A stretch of DNA of 64,000 nucleotides from Roseovarius sp. (GTDB taxonomy: Bacteria; Pseudomonadota; Alphaproteobacteria; Rhodobacterales; Rhodobacteraceae), in assembly GCA_029212365.1 (NCBI GenBank), contig JARGOC010000008.1, forward strand, positions 1 to 64,000. The letters are read 5' to 3'. The translations under genes were made by a program, and so were the position numbers. Shown here piece by piece: positions 16,986 to 26,812 of this stretch (positions within the stretch are counted from its first letter, which is position 1; the number at the start of each line of letters is the position of its first letter). A model generated the notes under the pieces. The model was not told the origin of the DNA. It did not search any database and worked only from the letters and a program-made list of their open reading frames with translations.

Positions 16986-18571
16986 GCCTGCTTGAGGTCA
17001 ACGATCTGGGCGTGGCCTTTCGTCAGGATGGCGAAATCGTGGCCTGTGTGCACGGTATTTCGTTCACTGTCGACAGGGGTGAAACCGTGGCGCTGGTGGG
17101 TGAAAGCGGCTCGGGGAAATCCGTCACCGCGCTGAGCACTGTGTCATTGCTCGGCTCCTCGGCCGAGGTCAGCGGCTCGGTCAAATATGACGGGCAGGAA
17201 ATGATCGGCGCGGACAACACGCTGCTGCACAAGGTGCGGGGCAACGATATCAGCTTTATCTTCCAGGAGCCGATGACATCGCTGAACCCGCTGCACACAC
17301 TGGAGCGCCAGATCACCGAAAGCCTTGAGTTGCATCAGGGGTTGGTGGGCGACGCGGCGCGGGCGCGGATTATCGAGCTGCTGGAACGTGTGGGCATCCG
17401 TGACCCCGAAAGCCGCCTCGGCGCATATCCACATCAGCTGAGCGGCGGGCAACGCCAACGCGTGATGATCGCCATGGCCCTGGCCAACAAGCCCGATATC
17501 CTGATCGCGGATGAGCCCACAACCGCGTTGGATGTCACCATTCAGGCGCAAATTCTGGATTTGCTGGCCGAGCTGAAGCGCGAAGAGAATATGGGGCTGT
17601 TGTTCATCACTCATGACCTCGCCGTGGTGGAACGGATCGCCGATAAGGTCTGCGTCATGAAAGACGGCATGATTGTTGAGGCCGGGCCAACAAAAGAAAT
17701 CTTCGCCAACCCACAGCATAACTACACACAAAGGCTGCTGGCCGCAGCCCCCTCGGGCGAACCCGAGCCGGTGCCAGATACCGCGCGCACTTTGGTTGCG
17801 ACCGACAAGCTGAAGGTTTGGTTTCCAATCCAGCAGGGGTTTTTAAAGAAAACCATAGGCCATGTGAAGGCCGTGAACGAGGCCACAATCAATGTGCGTG
17901 CCGGGGAAACACTGGGGATTGTTGGCGAAAGTGGTTCGGGCAAAACCACGCTGGCCCTGGCGGTGATGCGGCTCATTGCCTCACAAGGGGGCATTCAGTT
18001 TGACGGCGAGGATGTGAACAGCTGGTCTACCAAACAGCTTCGTAAACACCGTGCCGACATGCAGATCGTATTTCAGGATCCCTTTGGCAGCCTTTCACCA
18101 CGCATGACTTGCGAACAGATCATCGCCGAAGGATTGGGTGTGCATGGTAACCCCGGTGGCCGTCCAGCCCGAGACTTGGTGGCCGAGGTGATGGATGAGG
18201 TCGATCTCGACCCGGAAACCATGGACCGGTATCCACATGAATTCTCCGGTGGACAGCGCCAGCGCATCGCCATTGCCCGCGCCATGATCCTGCGGCCCAA
18301 GGTGGTTGTGCTGGATGAGCCAACCTCGGCTTTGGATATGACGGTGCAGGTGCAGATCGTGGACCTGCTGCGCCGATTGCAGGTAAAATATGGGCTGGCC
18401 TATTTGTTCATTTCGCACGATTTGAAGGTTGTTCGCGCCATGAGCCACAAGATGATCGTCATGAAACAGGGTGACATCGTGGAGGCAGGTTCGGCCAAAG
18501 ACATCTTTGACAGCCCGCAGACGCCCTATACCCAGACGTTGCTACAGGCGGCATTGGACCTGACGACGTAA
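16982..18571 (+). CDS. yejF: Peptide ABC transporter duplicated ATP-binding protein (YejF-like)
   Basis: A 529-residue fusion of two ABC ATPase domains, as in YejF. The first has Walker [10 protein letters not shown] near residue 41, signature LSGGQRQR and Walker [13 protein letters not shown]; the second has GESGSGKTT near residue 318, FSGGQRQR and [11 protein letters not shown]. Each half ends with an oligopeptide-transporter C-terminal segment. The ATG overlaps the yejE stop. No regulatory gene belongs to the operon, and no clear terminator was seen before the converging hemN. Confidence 0.94.
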   Translation: MSLLEVNDLGVAFRQDGEIVACVHGISFTVDRGETVALVGESGSGKSVTALSTVSLLGSSAEVSGSVKYDGQEMIGADNTLLHKVRGNDISFIFQEPMTSLNPLHTLERQITESLELHQGLVGDAARARIIELLERVGIRDPESRLGAYPHQLSGGQRQRVMIAMALANKPDILIADEPTTALDVTIQAQILDLLAELKREENMGLLFITHDLAVVERIADKVCVMKDGMIVEAGPTKEIFANPQHNYTQRLLAAAPSGEPEPVPDTARTLVATDKLKVWFPIQQGFLKKTIGHVKAVNEATINVRAGETLGIVGESGSGKTTLALAVMRLIASQGGIQFDGEDVNSWSTKQLRKHRADMQIVFQDPFGSLSPRMTCEQIIAEGLGVHGNPGGRPARDLVAEVMDEVDLDPETMDRYPHEFSGGQRQRIAIARAMILRPKVVVLDEPTSALDMTVQVQIVDLLRRLQVKYGLAYLFISHDLKVVRAMSHKMIVMKQGDIVEAGSAKDIFDSPQTPYTQTLLQAALDLTT

Positions 18572-18614
18572 GTCATATGCGGATCTGGTGGCAGAGTTGG
18601 GCAGGCGTTAAACG

Positions 18615-19970
18615 TCAGATGGCCGAGCTGTGGCCCGCAGTGCTGAGATCATACGCATCAAAGCTGCGCGCAATCATGCGGGTCAAAGGGCGCGCCTCTG
18701 GTGGGACATAAAGACCCTCGTCACTCAGGTGCAACAAGCCGGGAAACGCCTGATCCGTGGCGCTTAGTATCTCATTTAGCTCGGCCAGCGGCACGCCAAA
18801 CGTGTGGTGCAATTCTGTCGTCTTGACGAAGAAATCGCACATCAAGGCTTCGATCATTCGGGCGCGCAATGTGTCTTGGCCAGAAAACACATGTCCGCGC
18901 GTGGTTGAAAACTGCCCGGCACGAATGGCTGCCGTATGGGCCCCCGTGGCCGGTGCATTTTGTGCATAACCCTGCGGGAACTTCGAAATCGACGAGGCCC
19001 CCATTCCAATCAACACATCAGCCTGATCATCCGTGTAGCCCTGAAAGTTGCGGCGCAGCTTGCCAGTGCTCTGCGCCTGAGCCAGCCCATCTTCGGGCCG
19101 TGCGAAATGGTCAATGCCCACGTCCCGGTAGCCATCCCACTGAAACAGCTGACGGGCCGTTTCAAACAGGGCGAGCCTGTCTTGGGGTGTTGGTAGGGTG
19201 TCGGACGGAATCAACTGCTGCCGTTTGGCCATCCAGGGCACATGCGCATAGCCATAAAGCGCAACCCGGTCAGGCGAGAGAGACAGCAGCTTTTGCACGC
19301 TGTCAGAAATACGTTCAGGCGTCTGGTGTGGCAGCCCAAACAGGATGTCCGCATTCAGGCTTTGGATCCCCGCGGCGCGGATGTCATCAACCACTTGCCG
19401 GGTCAGGTCATAAGGTTGAATTCGCCCGATGGTTTTCTGAATGTCCGGGTCAAAATCCTGCACCCCGATCGAGGCGCGTGTCATTCCGGCCCGCACGAGC
19501 GCCTTGAGGCGATTCGCATCCAACTCGTTTGGATCTATCTCAACGGAAAATTCCGTGGTGCCGCTGAAAGGCGCGACGGCTTTGATTGCATCCGCCAGTT
19601 CCTCAATCATCTCACTATCTAGCAGAGTGGGCGTGCCGCCCCCCCAATGCAGGCGTGACAAGGTAATGCCCTTGGGCAGATGTTGCGACAGCAGCGCCAA
19701 TTCGGATTTCAAAACCTTCAGATATGCCGCCACAGGCGCCATTTTCTGTGTGCCCTGTGTGCGGCAGGCACAAAACCAACACAGGTGTCTGCAAAACGGC
19801 ACATGCACATAAAGTGAGATTTTTGCGCCCTCAGGGACGGCCTTAATCCAGTTGATAAAGGTATTTTCCCCAACTGTTTTGCCAAAATGTGGCGACGTTG
19901 GGTAGGATGTATATCGTGGCACCTTTGCGTCAAAGAGACCCAGTTTGCCCAAGAGTGCTTTCGATGTCAT
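18615..19970 (-). CDS. hemN: Oxygen-independent coproporphyrinogen III dehydrogenase
   Basis: A 451-residue radical SAM enzyme. It decarboxylates coproporphyrinogen III to protoporphyrinogen IX without oxygen, allowing heme and bacteriochlorophyll synthesis under low oxygen. The iron-sulfur motif is CRHLCWFC (C-X3-C-X2-C) near residue 60, preceded by YVHVPF; the GGGTP motif follows. The C-terminal HemN domain is complete. The ATG at 19970 is 68 bases from fnrL, with an FNR box between the two divergent genes, so FnrL probably activates it. Confidence 0.95.
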   Translation of the reverse strand: MTSKALLGKLGLFDAKVPRYTSYPTSPHFGKTVGENTFINWIKAVPEGAKISLYVHVPFCRHLCWFCACRTQGTQKMAPVAAYLKVLKSELALLSQHLPKGITLSRLHWGGGTPTLLDSEMIEELADAIKAVAPFSGTTEFSVEIDPNELDANRLKALVRAGMTRASIGVQDFDPDIQKTIGRIQPYDLTRQVVDDIRAAGIQSLNADILFGLPHQTPERISDSVQKLLSLSPDRVALYGYAHVPWMAKRQQLIPSDTLPTPQDRLALFETARQLFQWDGYRDVGIDHFARPEDGLAQAQSTGKLRRNFQGYTDDQADVLIGMGASSISKFPQGYAQNAPATGAHTAAIRAGQFSTTRGHVFSGQDTLRARMIEALMCDFFVKTTELHHTFGVPLAELNEILSATDQAFPGLLHLSDEGLYVPPEARPLTRMIARSFDAYDLSTAGHSSAI

Positions 19971-20005
19971 GATACCCCCTATAAGGAGCTTTGAGGGGTC
20001 TGACT

Positions 20006-20019
20006 TTGACCCAGATCAA
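20006..20019. promoter_or_regulatory. FNR box between hemN and fnrL
   Basis: TTGAC-CCAG-ATCAA matches the FNR consensus TTGAT-N4-ATCAA with one change. It lies 36 bases upstream of hemN and 20 bases upstream of the fnrL ATG. The position near fnrL would suit autoregulation, and that near hemN suits activation. Confidence 0.85.
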
Positions 20020-20038
20020 ACGACGACAAGGAGCAGCC

Positions 20039-20785
20039 ATGCTGCCTGATACACCGACACTTGCACCCAGAAACTGTGGAGACTGCCCGATCCGCCACCG
20101 GGCGGTTTGTGCGCGTTGTGAAGCAGATGAGCTGGCCAAGTTGGACCAGATCAAATACTACCGCAGCTTTTCCGCAGGCCAATCGGTGATTTGGTCAGGG
20201 GACAACATGGATTTTGTTGGCTCTGTCGTCAGCGGTATCGCCACATTGACCCAGACGATGGAAGATGGGCGTACCCAGATGGTGGGCCTGTTGTTGCCCA
20301 GTGATTTTGTGGGACGCCCGGGGCGCAATCAGGCCGCCTATGATGTCGTGGCGATTTCGGATTTGGTCATGTGCTGTTTTCGCAAAGCCCCATTTGAGCA
20401 AATGATGGCCGAAACGCCACATATTGCACAGCGCCTGCTGCAAATGACGTTGGATGAACTGGACGCCGCCCGCGAATGGATGCTGGTGTTGGGCCGCAAA
20501 ACAGCCCGAGAAAAGATTGCGTCACTCCTGTCGATCATTGCCAGCCGCAACGCCACGCTGGAAATGGCCACTGCAAGCGGCGAGATGGTGTTTGACCTGC
20601 CTCTCACCCGCGAGGCAATGGCGGATTATCTGGGCCTGACGCTGGAGACGGTCAGCCGCCAGGTTTCGGCGCTCAAACGCGACGGGGTGATTGTCCTGGA
20701 AGGCAAGCGCCATGTGACAGTGCCCGATTTCGACAGGTTGATGGAGGAAGCTGGCGACGACAGTGATGGTGGGATACTGTCCTGA
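20039..20785 (+). CDS. fnrL: Crp/Fnr family oxygen-sensing regulator FnrL
   Basis: A 248-residue FNR-type activator. N-terminal cysteines at positions 13, 16 and 24 (CGDCPIRHRAVC), plus a further Cys in VMCCFRK near residue 112, can hold the oxygen-labile [4Fe-4S] cluster. The cyclic-nucleotide-binding-like domain is followed by a helix-turn-helix at about residues 187-212 (LTREAMADYLGLTLETVSRQ) whose E-x-x-SR recognition pattern fits an FNR box. The ATG at 20039 has a GGAG ribosome site; the open frame extends 16 codons upstream across the FNR box. FnrL controls low-oxygen respiration and tetrapyrrole genes in Rhodobacter. Confidence 0.95.
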   Translation: MLPDTPTLAPRNCGDCPIRHRAVCARCEADELAKLDQIKYYRSFSAGQSVIWSGDNMDFVGSVVSGIATLTQTMEDGRTQMVGLLLPSDFVGRPGRNQAAYDVVAISDLVMCCFRKAPFEQMMAETPHIAQRLLQMTLDELDAAREWMLVLGRKTAREKIASLLSIIASRNATLEMATASGEMVFDLPLTREAMADYLGLTLETVSRQVSALKRDGVIVLEGKRHVTVPDFDRLMEEAGDDSDGGILS

Positions 20786-20828
20786 ACAGCCCAATCAGCG
20801 CAACACCAACTGGCGCGAATGACACCGT

Positions 20829-20859
20829 GTTCGTGGCCACAAACCTCGCCGCCACGAAC
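20829..20859. terminator. Inverted repeat between convergent fnrL and usp genes
   Basis: GTTCGTGGC (20829-20837) and GCCACGAAC (20851-20859) form a perfect 9-bp stem around 13 bases. It lies between the stop of fnrL and the stop of the minus-strand universal stress protein gene. It has no T tract, so terminator function is inferred from position. Confidence 0.45.
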
Positions 20860-20898
20860 ATCACCGCTCACTCCGCGCAGGGGTGATTTGTGCTTGTG

Positions 20899-21741
20899 TC
20901 AATGCGCCATCAGGACCGGCCGATTGCAGTTGCTCAGCATGTCACGGGTCGCCCCACCAAACATCGCCTCGCGGATACGCGAATGGCCGTATGCGCCCAT
21001 CACGATCAGATCGGCATTGATATCCTCGGCATGCCGGTTCAGCACATCCGCAACATGTGGCATGGTTTTGGCCAGCACATTCACTTCGACTGCAACATCG
21101 TGACGCGCCAGATATTGCGCCAGCATTCCGCCCGGATCTGAGCGGGTCGGGCCATGGGTTGGTGGGTCGATCACAGCCACATGGACTGTCTGCGCCTGAC
21201 GTATCATCGGCAAGGAGGCACGCACCGCATTCAAGGCCTCGGTGCTGTTATTCCATGCGACGACAACACGTTCAGGGTGGCCCAAGGGCGAGGATGCAAT
21301 CGGCGTGATCAAAACCGGTGTACCTGCATCAAACAGCGCGGCTTCGGTGATCACTTCCAGCTCGTCGCCGCGTTTGTCACCATAGGGTCTGGGCAGGATA
21401 ACAAGATCCGAAAACCGGGCCTTGGAAGCCACATGGCGCGATAATCCGGCCATTTGAGCCAAGCCGCTACTGACACTCCAAAGAGTGCCGCTGGCCTCCA
21501 GAATCGTGCGCGCGTGGGCTTCGATGGCTTTCGCGTCTTCGCGGGCTCGGGTGATGGTTTGTTCCATCATAATGGCGCTGGCCCCGGCCAGATCATATCC
21601 CGTCGGGCTGTGATCTACGCCAAGGCATAGCACTTCAAGATGCGCTTTATGTGCGCGGGCCGTTGCCAGAGCTTGGGCAAGTGTTTCTTCAACCAGCGTA
21701 TCGTCGGTCAATACGCAATACAGGCTTGAATAGGTCATCAT
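20899..21741 (-). CDS. Universal stress protein with two UspA domains
   Basis: A 280-residue protein with two tandem UspA folds (about residues 1-150 and 155-280). The C-terminal half carries the nucleotide-site pattern DLIVMGAYGHSRIREAMFGG. The start is at the ATG pair at 21739-21741 or 21736-21738 with an AGAGGAC ribosome site; 16 further upstream codons are open but lack one. Its position, divergent from ccoNOQP with two FNR boxes between, is a known alphaproteobacterial arrangement and suggests induction at low oxygen. Confidence 0.9.
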   Translation of the reverse strand: MMTYSSLYCVLTDDTLVEETLAQALATARAHKAHLEVLCLGVDHSPTGYDLAGASAIMMEQTITRAREDAKAIEAHARTILEASGTLWSVSSGLAQMAGLSRHVASKARFSDLVILPRPYGDKRGDELEVITEAALFDAGTPVLITPIASSPLGHPERVVVAWNNSTEALNAVRASLPMIRQAQTVHVAVIDPPTHGPTRSDPGGMLAQYLARHDVAVEVNVLAKTMPHVADVLNRHAEDINADLIVMGAYGHSRIREAMFGGATRDMLSNCNRPVLMAH

Positions 21742-21801
21742 GGTGTCCTCTAATTGGGTGGTACCTGACACAGACATTACATGCGACAATTCAGTGCCGC
21801 T

Positions 21802-21815
21802 TTGATCCCAATCAA
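21802..21815. promoter_or_regulatory. FNR box, usp-proximal
   Basis: TTGAT-CCCA-ATCAA is a perfect match to the FNR consensus. It is 61 bases upstream of the universal stress protein start and so is best placed for that promoter. Confidence 0.85.
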
Positions 21816-21844
21816 GCCGGAATAATGGTTTTCAGCAGGTGTTC

Positions 21845-21858
21845 TTGATACAGATCAA
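21845..21858. promoter_or_regulatory. FNR box, ccoN-proximal
   Basis: TTGAT-ACAG-ATCAA is a second perfect FNR site, 43 bp centre to centre from the first and about 96 bases upstream of the ccoN ATG. It probably drives ccoNOQP through FnrL under low oxygen. Confidence 0.87.
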
Positions 21859-21953
21859 GGCAGGCCCACACCCAAGGCGGCAAGAAGGCCACAATCCGGG
21901 ATCAGCTCAGGCGAAAGATTCGTTTGAGCCTGGCCGAGACGAAGGGACGAAAC

Positions 21954-23558
21954 ATGACGAATTACATCAAGCTACTTGTCTTGGGCGTAGTCGCGTTTTT
22001 TGCGTTGGTTGCGGCCAACTACGCGCGCGACCTTGCCTATTTGGTCAACGCTTTGACCATTGCTTTGGCGGCGGCGGGTCTATTTCTCTGGACGTTGCGC
22101 CAGACAGATGAACCTGTGAACCAGACCGATCTATCGGGCGAATATATGGACGGCGTGGTTCGCGCCGGGGTCATTGCCACCTGTTTATGGGGTGTTGTTG
22201 GCTTTCTGGTGGGCACATTCATTGCCTTTCAGCTGGCTTTCCCGGCACTGAACTTTGAATTCCTGCAAGGGATTGGGAACTTCGGTCGGCTAAGGCCACT
22301 GCATACTTCTGCGGTTATTTTTGCCTTTGGCGGTAACGCGTTGATTTGTACGTCGTTTTATGTGGTGCAACGCACCAGTGCGGCACGGCTCTGGGGGGGC
22401 AACACTGCTTGGTTCGTCTTTTGGGGGTATCAACTCTTTATCGTGTTGGCCGCCAGCGGCTATCTTCTGGGTGCTACACAATCCAAAGAATACGCAGAAC
22501 CCGAATGGTACGTTGATCTGTGGCTGACCGTGGTTTGGCTGTCTTATCTGGCTGTCTTTGTCGGCACGATCGTCAAACGCAAAGAACGTCACATCTATGT
22601 GGCCAACTGGTTCTATCTCAGCTTTATCATCACCGTGGCAATGCTGCATGTGGTCAACAACCTGAGCATCCCGGTGTCGATCTGGGGCTCCAAATCGGTT
22701 CAGGTGTTCTCTGGTGTGCAAGATGCAATGACACAGTGGTGGTATGGCCACAACGCTGTGGGCTTCTTCCTGACGGCCGGTTTCCTGGGCATGATGTACT
22801 ATTTCGTGCCCAAGCAAGCGGAGCGTCCGGTGTACAGCTACAAGCTCAGCATCATTCACTTCTGGGCGCTGATCTTCCTTTATATCTGGGCGGGACCACA
22901 CCATTTGCACTACACCGCTCTGCCGGATTGGGCAGCGACCCTTGGTATGGTGTTCTCCATTATCCTGTGGATGCCCAGCTGGGGTGGTATGATCAACGGC
23001 CTGATGACGCTGTCTGGCGCTTGGGATAAACTGCGCACCGATCCGGTGATCCGCATGATGGTGATCTCAATCGGGTTCTATGGCATGTCCACCTTTGAGG
23101 GGCCGATGATGTCGATCCGCGCGGTGAACTCGCTCAGCCACTATACTGACTGGACCATTGGCCACGTTCATTCCGGCGCTTTGGGCTGGAACGGCATGGT
23201 CACCTTTGGCGCACTTTACTTCCTGGTGCCCAGACTGTGGAACCGCGAGCGGCTCTATAGCCTGTCATTGGTCAACTGGCACTTCTGGCTGGCCACAATC
23301 GGCATCGTTCTGTACGCCGCGTCCATGTGGGTGACTGGTATCATGGAGGGTCTGATGTGGCGCGAAGTTGATGCCAATGGCTTCCTTGTGAATTCGTTCG
23401 CGGACACCGTCAGCGCCAAACTTCCGATGTACATTGTACGCGGACTGGGTGGGGTGATGTTCCTGAGCGGCGCAATCATCATGTGCTACAACCTTTACAT
23501 GACCGTCCGACGGAGCCCGGTGCTTGACACCGCCAACTCCGTTGTCCCGGCAGAATAA
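21954..23558 (+). CDS. ccoN: cbb3-type cytochrome c oxidase subunit I
   Basis: A 534-residue catalytic subunit of the high-affinity cbb3 oxidase. About fourteen membrane spans are visible. Heme and copper ligands can be recognised: LHTSAVIF for a low-spin heme His, WWYGHNAVG with the CuB His, AGPHHLHYT, and the heme-binding [12 protein letters not shown] near the C-terminus. The ATG at 21954 follows an AGGGACGA ribosome site. The gene opens the ccoNOQP operon behind two FNR boxes. Confidence 0.97.
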   Translation: MTNYIKLLVLGVVAFFALVAANYARDLAYLVNALTIALAAAGLFLWTLRQTDEPVNQTDLSGEYMDGVVRAGVIATCLWGVVGFLVGTFIAFQLAFPALNFEFLQGIGNFGRLRPLHTSAVIFAFGGNALICTSFYVVQRTSAARLWGGNTAWFVFWGYQLFIVLAASGYLLGATQSKEYAEPEWYVDLWLTVVWLSYLAVFVGTIVKRKERHIYVANWFYLSFIITVAMLHVVNNLSIPVSIWGSKSVQVFSGVQDAMTQWWYGHNAVGFFLTAGFLGMMYYFVPKQAERPVYSYKLSIIHFWALIFLYIWAGPHHLHYTALPDWAATLGMVFSIILWMPSWGGMINGLMTLSGAWDKLRTDPVIRMMVISIGFYGMSTFEGPMMSIRAVNSLSHYTDWTIGHVHSGALGWNGMVTFGALYFLVPRLWNRERLYSLSLVNWHFWLATIGIVLYAASMWVTGIMEGLMWREVDANGFLVNSFADTVSAKLPMYIVRGLGGVMFLSGAIIMCYNLYMTVRRSPVLDTANSVVPAE

Positions 23559-23574
23559 GAGGAGGGACAATAGT

Positions 23575-24303
23575 ATGGCTATTCTAGACAAACACGCCGT
23601 CCTTGAACGCAACATCACCTTGCTGGCAATCTGTGCCTTTCTGGTGGTCAGTATCGGGGGCATAGTACAAATCGCTCCGCTTTTCTGGCTGGAAAACACC
23701 ATCGAGGATGTGGAAGGCATGCGCCCCTACACCCCGCTGGAGTTGACCGGGCGTGACATCTATATCCGCGAGGGCTGCTATGTCTGCCACTCGCAGATGA
23801 TCCGCCCAATGCGCGATGAGGTGGAACGCTACGGCCACTATTCGCTGGCTGCGGAATCGAAGTATGACCATCCGTTCCAATGGGGCTCTAAACGCACGGG
23901 GCCGGATCTGGCGCGTGTTGGTGGGCGGTATTCGGACGAATGGCATGTCGATCACCTGCGCAATCCGCAGGCCGTGGTGCCGGAATCGGTGATGCCGAAA
24001 TACGGCTACCTCGAAGACCGCATGATCGACGGTAAGTACATCGAGGATCTGCTGGCAACTCACCGCCTGGTTGGTGTGCCCTACAGCGACGAGATGATCG
24101 AGAACGCTCAGGCCGATTTCCAGGTTCAGACCGACCCCTTCGGCGATACCGACGGACTGTTTGAACGCTATGGCGAAGCGGTGCCAGTGCGCAATTTCGA
24201 TGGGGCTGAGGGCATTTCCGAGGCCGATGCGCTGGTCGCATATCTGCAAATGCTGGGCACGCTGGTTGATTTTTCAACCTTCACGCCTGTGGCAAGCCGG
24301 TAG
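23575..24303 (+). CDS. ccoO: cbb3-type cytochrome c oxidase subunit II
   Basis: A 242-residue mono-heme membrane-anchored cytochrome c. One N-terminal span (about residues 15-38) leads to the heme motif [11 protein letters not shown] near residue 68. An axial Met is likely in [11 protein letters not shown]. The ATG at 23575 has a GAGGAGGGAC ribosome site and lies 16 bases after ccoN. CcoO passes electrons to CcoN. Confidence 0.97.
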   Translation: MAILDKHAVLERNITLLAICAFLVVSIGGIVQIAPLFWLENTIEDVEGMRPYTPLELTGRDIYIREGCYVCHSQMIRPMRDEVERYGHYSLAAESKYDHPFQWGSKRTGPDLARVGGRYSDEWHVDHLRNPQAVVPESVMPKYGYLEDRMIDGKYIEDLLATHRLVGVPYSDEMIENAQADFQVQTDPFGDTDGLFERYGEAVPVRNFDGAEGISEADALVAYLQMLGTLVDFSTFTPVASR

Positions 24304-24318
24304 GGGAGGAACAAGACA

Positions 24319-24516
24319 ATGGAAACCTACTCCCTATTGCGCGAATTTGCTGACAGCTGGATGCTTTTGGCCTTGTTCATCTTCTTTGTGGGGCTGATCT
24401 TCTGGGTGTTTCGCCCCGGTGCCACCAAAGCATATTCAGAACCGGCGGGTATTCCCTTTCGGCACGAAGACAAACCAGCGCCCACCAATGGCGCTGACGC
24501 CGAAAAGGAGGCGTAA
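24319..24516 (+). CDS. ccoQ: cbb3-type oxidase small subunit
   Basis: A 65-residue CcoQ with one transmembrane segment (about residues 14-33, WMLLALFIFFVGLIFWVF) and a polar tail. It is thought to stabilise the oxidase complex. A GGGGAGGAAC ribosome site precedes the ATG, 15 bases after ccoO; ccoP follows after 3 bases. Confidence 0.95.
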   Translation: METYSLLREFADSWMLLALFIFFVGLIFWVFRPGATKAYSEPAGIPFRHEDKPAPTNGADAEKEA

Positions 24517-24519
24517 GAT

Positions 24520-25380
24520 ATGTCGAAGAAATCTGACCAAAAACATGAGGTTGAAACCACCGGCCACGTCTGGGACGGTATTGAGGAATACAACAACCCT
24601 TTGCCGCGCTGGTGGCTGTGGGTGCTGTATGCCTGTATTGCCTGGGGTATCTGGTATGTGATCGCCTATCCGGCCTGGCCGATGATCAACCAGGCCACTG
24701 CTGGCTATAAAGGCTGGTCAACGCGCGCCAATATCGCGGTTGAATTGGCCGAGGCCGAAGCCGCCAACGCCGAGATCAACGCCAAGCTGGCCAGCACCGA
24801 ACTGACGATGATCGCCAAAGACCCCGAGCTGCAATCCTATGCGGCCTCGGCGGGCAACGCGGTGTTCAAAACATGGTGCGCACAGTGTCACGGCTCGGGG
24901 GCTGCCGGAACCAAAGGGTATCCCAACCTGTTGGACAATGATTGGCTGTGGGGCGGTGATGTTGATGCCATCCACACTACAATCCGCCACGGCGTCCGCT
25001 CGGATGATGATGACGATACGCGGTATTCGGAAATGCCCAAATTTGGTGAAATCCTTGAACAAGAGGAAATCACTCAAGTGGTGAACTTTGTTATGTCGCT
25101 GTCGGGTACGCCTGATGACGCCAGCACGGTAACACCCGGAAGCGTGGTCTTTGCTGACAATTGCGCGTCTTGCCATGCAGATGATGGCACCGGTGATCGT
25201 GAACAGGGTGCGCCCAATCTGACAGATGCAATCTGGCTGTATGGTGGCGATTACGACACGCTGACACAGACCGTGACCAACAGCCGCTTTGGCGTGATGC
25301 CACCGTGGAGCACACGGTTGTCCGAGGCAGAGATGCGCGCCGTTGCTGCCTATGTTCACCAGTTGGGCGGGGGGGAATAA
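24520..25380 (+). CDS. ccoP: cbb3-type cytochrome c oxidase subunit III (diheme)
   Basis: A 286-residue diheme cytochrome c. The N-terminus has the usual [17 protein letters not shown] motif and one anchor near residues 32-52. Two heme sites are present: CAQCHG near residue 122 and CASCHA near residue 216, each with a downstream Met ([14 protein letters not shown]). It is the entry point for electrons from cytochrome bc1 via soluble or tethered cytochrome c. It ends the oxidase operon; an intrinsic terminator lies 121 bases downstream. Confidence 0.97.
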   Translation: MSKKSDQKHEVETTGHVWDGIEEYNNPLPRWWLWVLYACIAWGIWYVIAYPAWPMINQATAGYKGWSTRANIAVELAEAEAANAEINAKLASTELTMIAKDPELQSYAASAGNAVFKTWCAQCHGSGAAGTKGYPNLLDNDWLWGGDVDAIHTTIRHGVRSDDDDDTRYSEMPKFGEILEQEEITQVVNFVMSLSGTPDDASTVTPGSVVFADNCASCHADDGTGDREQGAPNLTDAIWLYGGDYDTLTQTVTNSRFGVMPPWSTRLSEAEMRAVAAYVHQLGGGE

Positions 25381-25501
25381 ACCCCCGCTTGGCACCACAG
25401 AATACCTGTTGGCTGTCCCTTGTTGACAGGTAAAGCACCGGCCTTTCATACATGTTCGCGCGTCTAGTGGAATGGTCGGTGCGCTCGGGCTTTTACTGTT
25501 C

Positions 25502-25540
25502 AAACGGGCGATGCGCAGTGCATCGCCCGTTTGGGTTTTT
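25502..25540 (+). terminator. Rho-independent terminator of the ccoNOQP operon
   Basis: AAACGGGCGATGC (25502-25514) and GCATCGCCCGTTT (25520-25532) form a perfect 13-bp stem with a 5-base loop, followed by GGGTTTTT. The region between ccoP and this hairpin (25381-25501) shows no gene. Confidence 0.9.
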
Positions 25541-25663
25541 AATCAAGTATTGGGGCGCAGATCAGCCGGGAGGCCTGCCCATCTGCGCCCGCGCCAGGGC
25601 CAACTCGGGGCGCGCGGTTGTTGGCCTGGAACTTTGCCAAACACGCGGGGTTCAAACATCTGT

Positions 25664-25807
25664 TCAGTCACGACGACGCGCGATTGTATGAGCTTCCAAC
25701 TCGGCGCTGCGACGGTTGTCAAAGCGCTCAGAATCAGCCCAATGTGACGGTGCAACCCAGCGAGTACGCGTAGCGGTCATGAAAGTATTTGCGAATACGT
25801 TTAACAT
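25664..25807 (-). CDS. Small arginine-rich protein divergent from a LysR gene (47 aa)
   Basis: The frame begins MLNVFANTFMTATRTRWVAP and ends in AHTIARRRD, with no signal peptide or membrane span. AAAGGAAAATCA before the ATG is a good ribosome site. It is basic and amphipathic. It diverges from the LysR-type regulator at 25909 across 101 bases rich in dyads, the normal layout for a LysR target gene. It has some resemblance in size and style to DUF1127-like small proteins but lacks their conserved C-terminal motif, so the family is not assigned. The ORF stops before the ccoP terminator. Confidence 0.6.
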   Translation of the reverse strand: MLNVFANTFMTATRTRWVAPSHWADSERFDNRRSAELEAHTIARRRD

Positions 25808-25862
25808 TGATTTTCCTTTCCTTACGTCTATTTCTGCTTTTAATATGGAGTAACTCCTGTCA

Positions 25863-25907
25863 CCTTACGACTCAGGAAAAATTCCTTTATGTAAGGTAAA
25901 ATTACAT
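25863..25907. promoter_or_regulatory. Dyad cluster upstream of and touching the LysR start (probable operator)
   Basis: ATGTAA-N7-TTACAT (25889-25907) is a perfect dyad ending one base before the LysR ATG. A second pairing joins ACCTTAC (25862-25868) with GTAAGGT (25891-25897), and AGGAA-AAA-TTCCT lies between them. T-N11-A dyads are typical LysR binding sites, so autoregulation and control of the divergent small gene are likely. Confidence 0.5.
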
Positions 25908-25908
25908 T

Positions 25909-26802
25909 ATGGATTGGCTGACCCTGCCACCTCTCACGGCTTTGCGCGCCTTCTCGGCCTTGGCTGAGGCGGGTTCAGTCGTCGAGGCAGGGGCCAAGCT
26001 GAATGTCAGCCATGCCGCCATCAGCCAACAAATCAAAGCGCTTGAGGATCACATGGATCTGTCGCTGGTGGATCGTTCGGGCCGTCAGTTGATGCTGACT
26101 GCCCAAGGTGTTGAGCTGGCTGAGGCGTTGAAGCTCGGATTTGGTGCAATCGCTCGCAGCATCGAGGCGTTGACCGGTGCGGATGCAGACCGGCCGTTGC
26201 GTATTTCCACCACTCCTATGTTGGCAGCTGCCTGGCTGATGCCACAGCTTTCGGGCTATTATGCCACTCATCCGGGCACATCGCTGATCATCAGCACCAC
26301 ACCCGAGGTTGAGCCGCTTGAGCCCGGCGAAATTGACCTCGCACTCAGGTATGGCGACGGCAATTGGCCGGGGCTTGAGGCCGAAATTTTGATCCGCTCA
26401 CCCATGGTGATCGTGGCCGCGCCACAGTTGATTTCTGAAACAGACGTCACCTGTCTGAGTGATCTGCGTTCGTTCCAGTGGTTGGAGGAAGTCGGCACAT
26501 CCGAGGCCAATAATTGGTTGCGTGAATTCAGTGGCGAGCGGGATCGCCGCGCTGGTATCACCCAGTTGCCGGGCAACCTGTTGCTGGACGGTGCCCGCGA
26601 TGGCCAGGGGTTGGCTGTCGTGATCCGCAGCTTTGTGGAGGCAGACATACAAGCGGGCCGCCTGCGGGTATTGCTGGAAAAAGACGACGCCAAAGGCTAT
26701 TATATCGTTACCCGTCCGGGCCTGCGACGCCCGGTGTTGAAAACCTTCCTGACCTGGCTGAAACGCTGCGCAAAAGATTGCACACCGGGCCAGATTATTT
26801 GA
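25909..26802 (+). CDS. LysR family transcriptional regulator
   Basis: A 297-residue LysR regulator of the GcvA-like branch. The N-terminal winged helix is clear (PPLTALRAFSALAEAGSVVEA through AAISQQIKALEDHMDLSLVDR), followed by an effector-binding domain from about residue 90 (RPLRISTTPMLAAAWLMP). The ATG follows a dyad directly. The gene lies between ccoNOQP and ccoGHIS, and its stop overlaps an FNR-like box for ccoG. Its effector and targets are unknown; the divergent 47-residue ORF is the best candidate target. Confidence 0.9.
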   Translation: MDWLTLPPLTALRAFSALAEAGSVVEAGAKLNVSHAAISQQIKALEDHMDLSLVDRSGRQLMLTAQGVELAEALKLGFGAIARSIEALTGADADRPLRISTTPMLAAAWLMPQLSGYYATHPGTSLIISTTPEVEPLEPGEIDLALRYGDGNWPGLEAEILIRSPMVIVAAPQLISETDVTCLSDLRSFQWLEEVGTSEANNWLREFSGERDRRAGITQLPGNLLLDGARDGQGLAVVIRSFVEADIQAGRLRVLLEKDDAKGYYIVTRPGLRRPVLKTFLTWLKRCAKDCTPGQII

Positions 26803-26812
26803 TGTAGGTCAA
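26799..26812 (+). promoter_or_regulatory. FNR-like box upstream of ccoG
   Basis: TTGAT-GTAG-GTCAA differs from the FNR consensus at one position. It overlaps the LysR stop codon and lies 65 bases before the ccoG start, so ccoGHIS probably has its own FnrL-dependent promoter. Confidence 0.65.

Noticed and set aside
25452..25747. Plus-strand frames of 79 and 91 codons after ccoP
   Set aside because: They run through a perfect intrinsic terminator and overlap the better-supported minus-strand 47-residue ORF; they lack family similarity.
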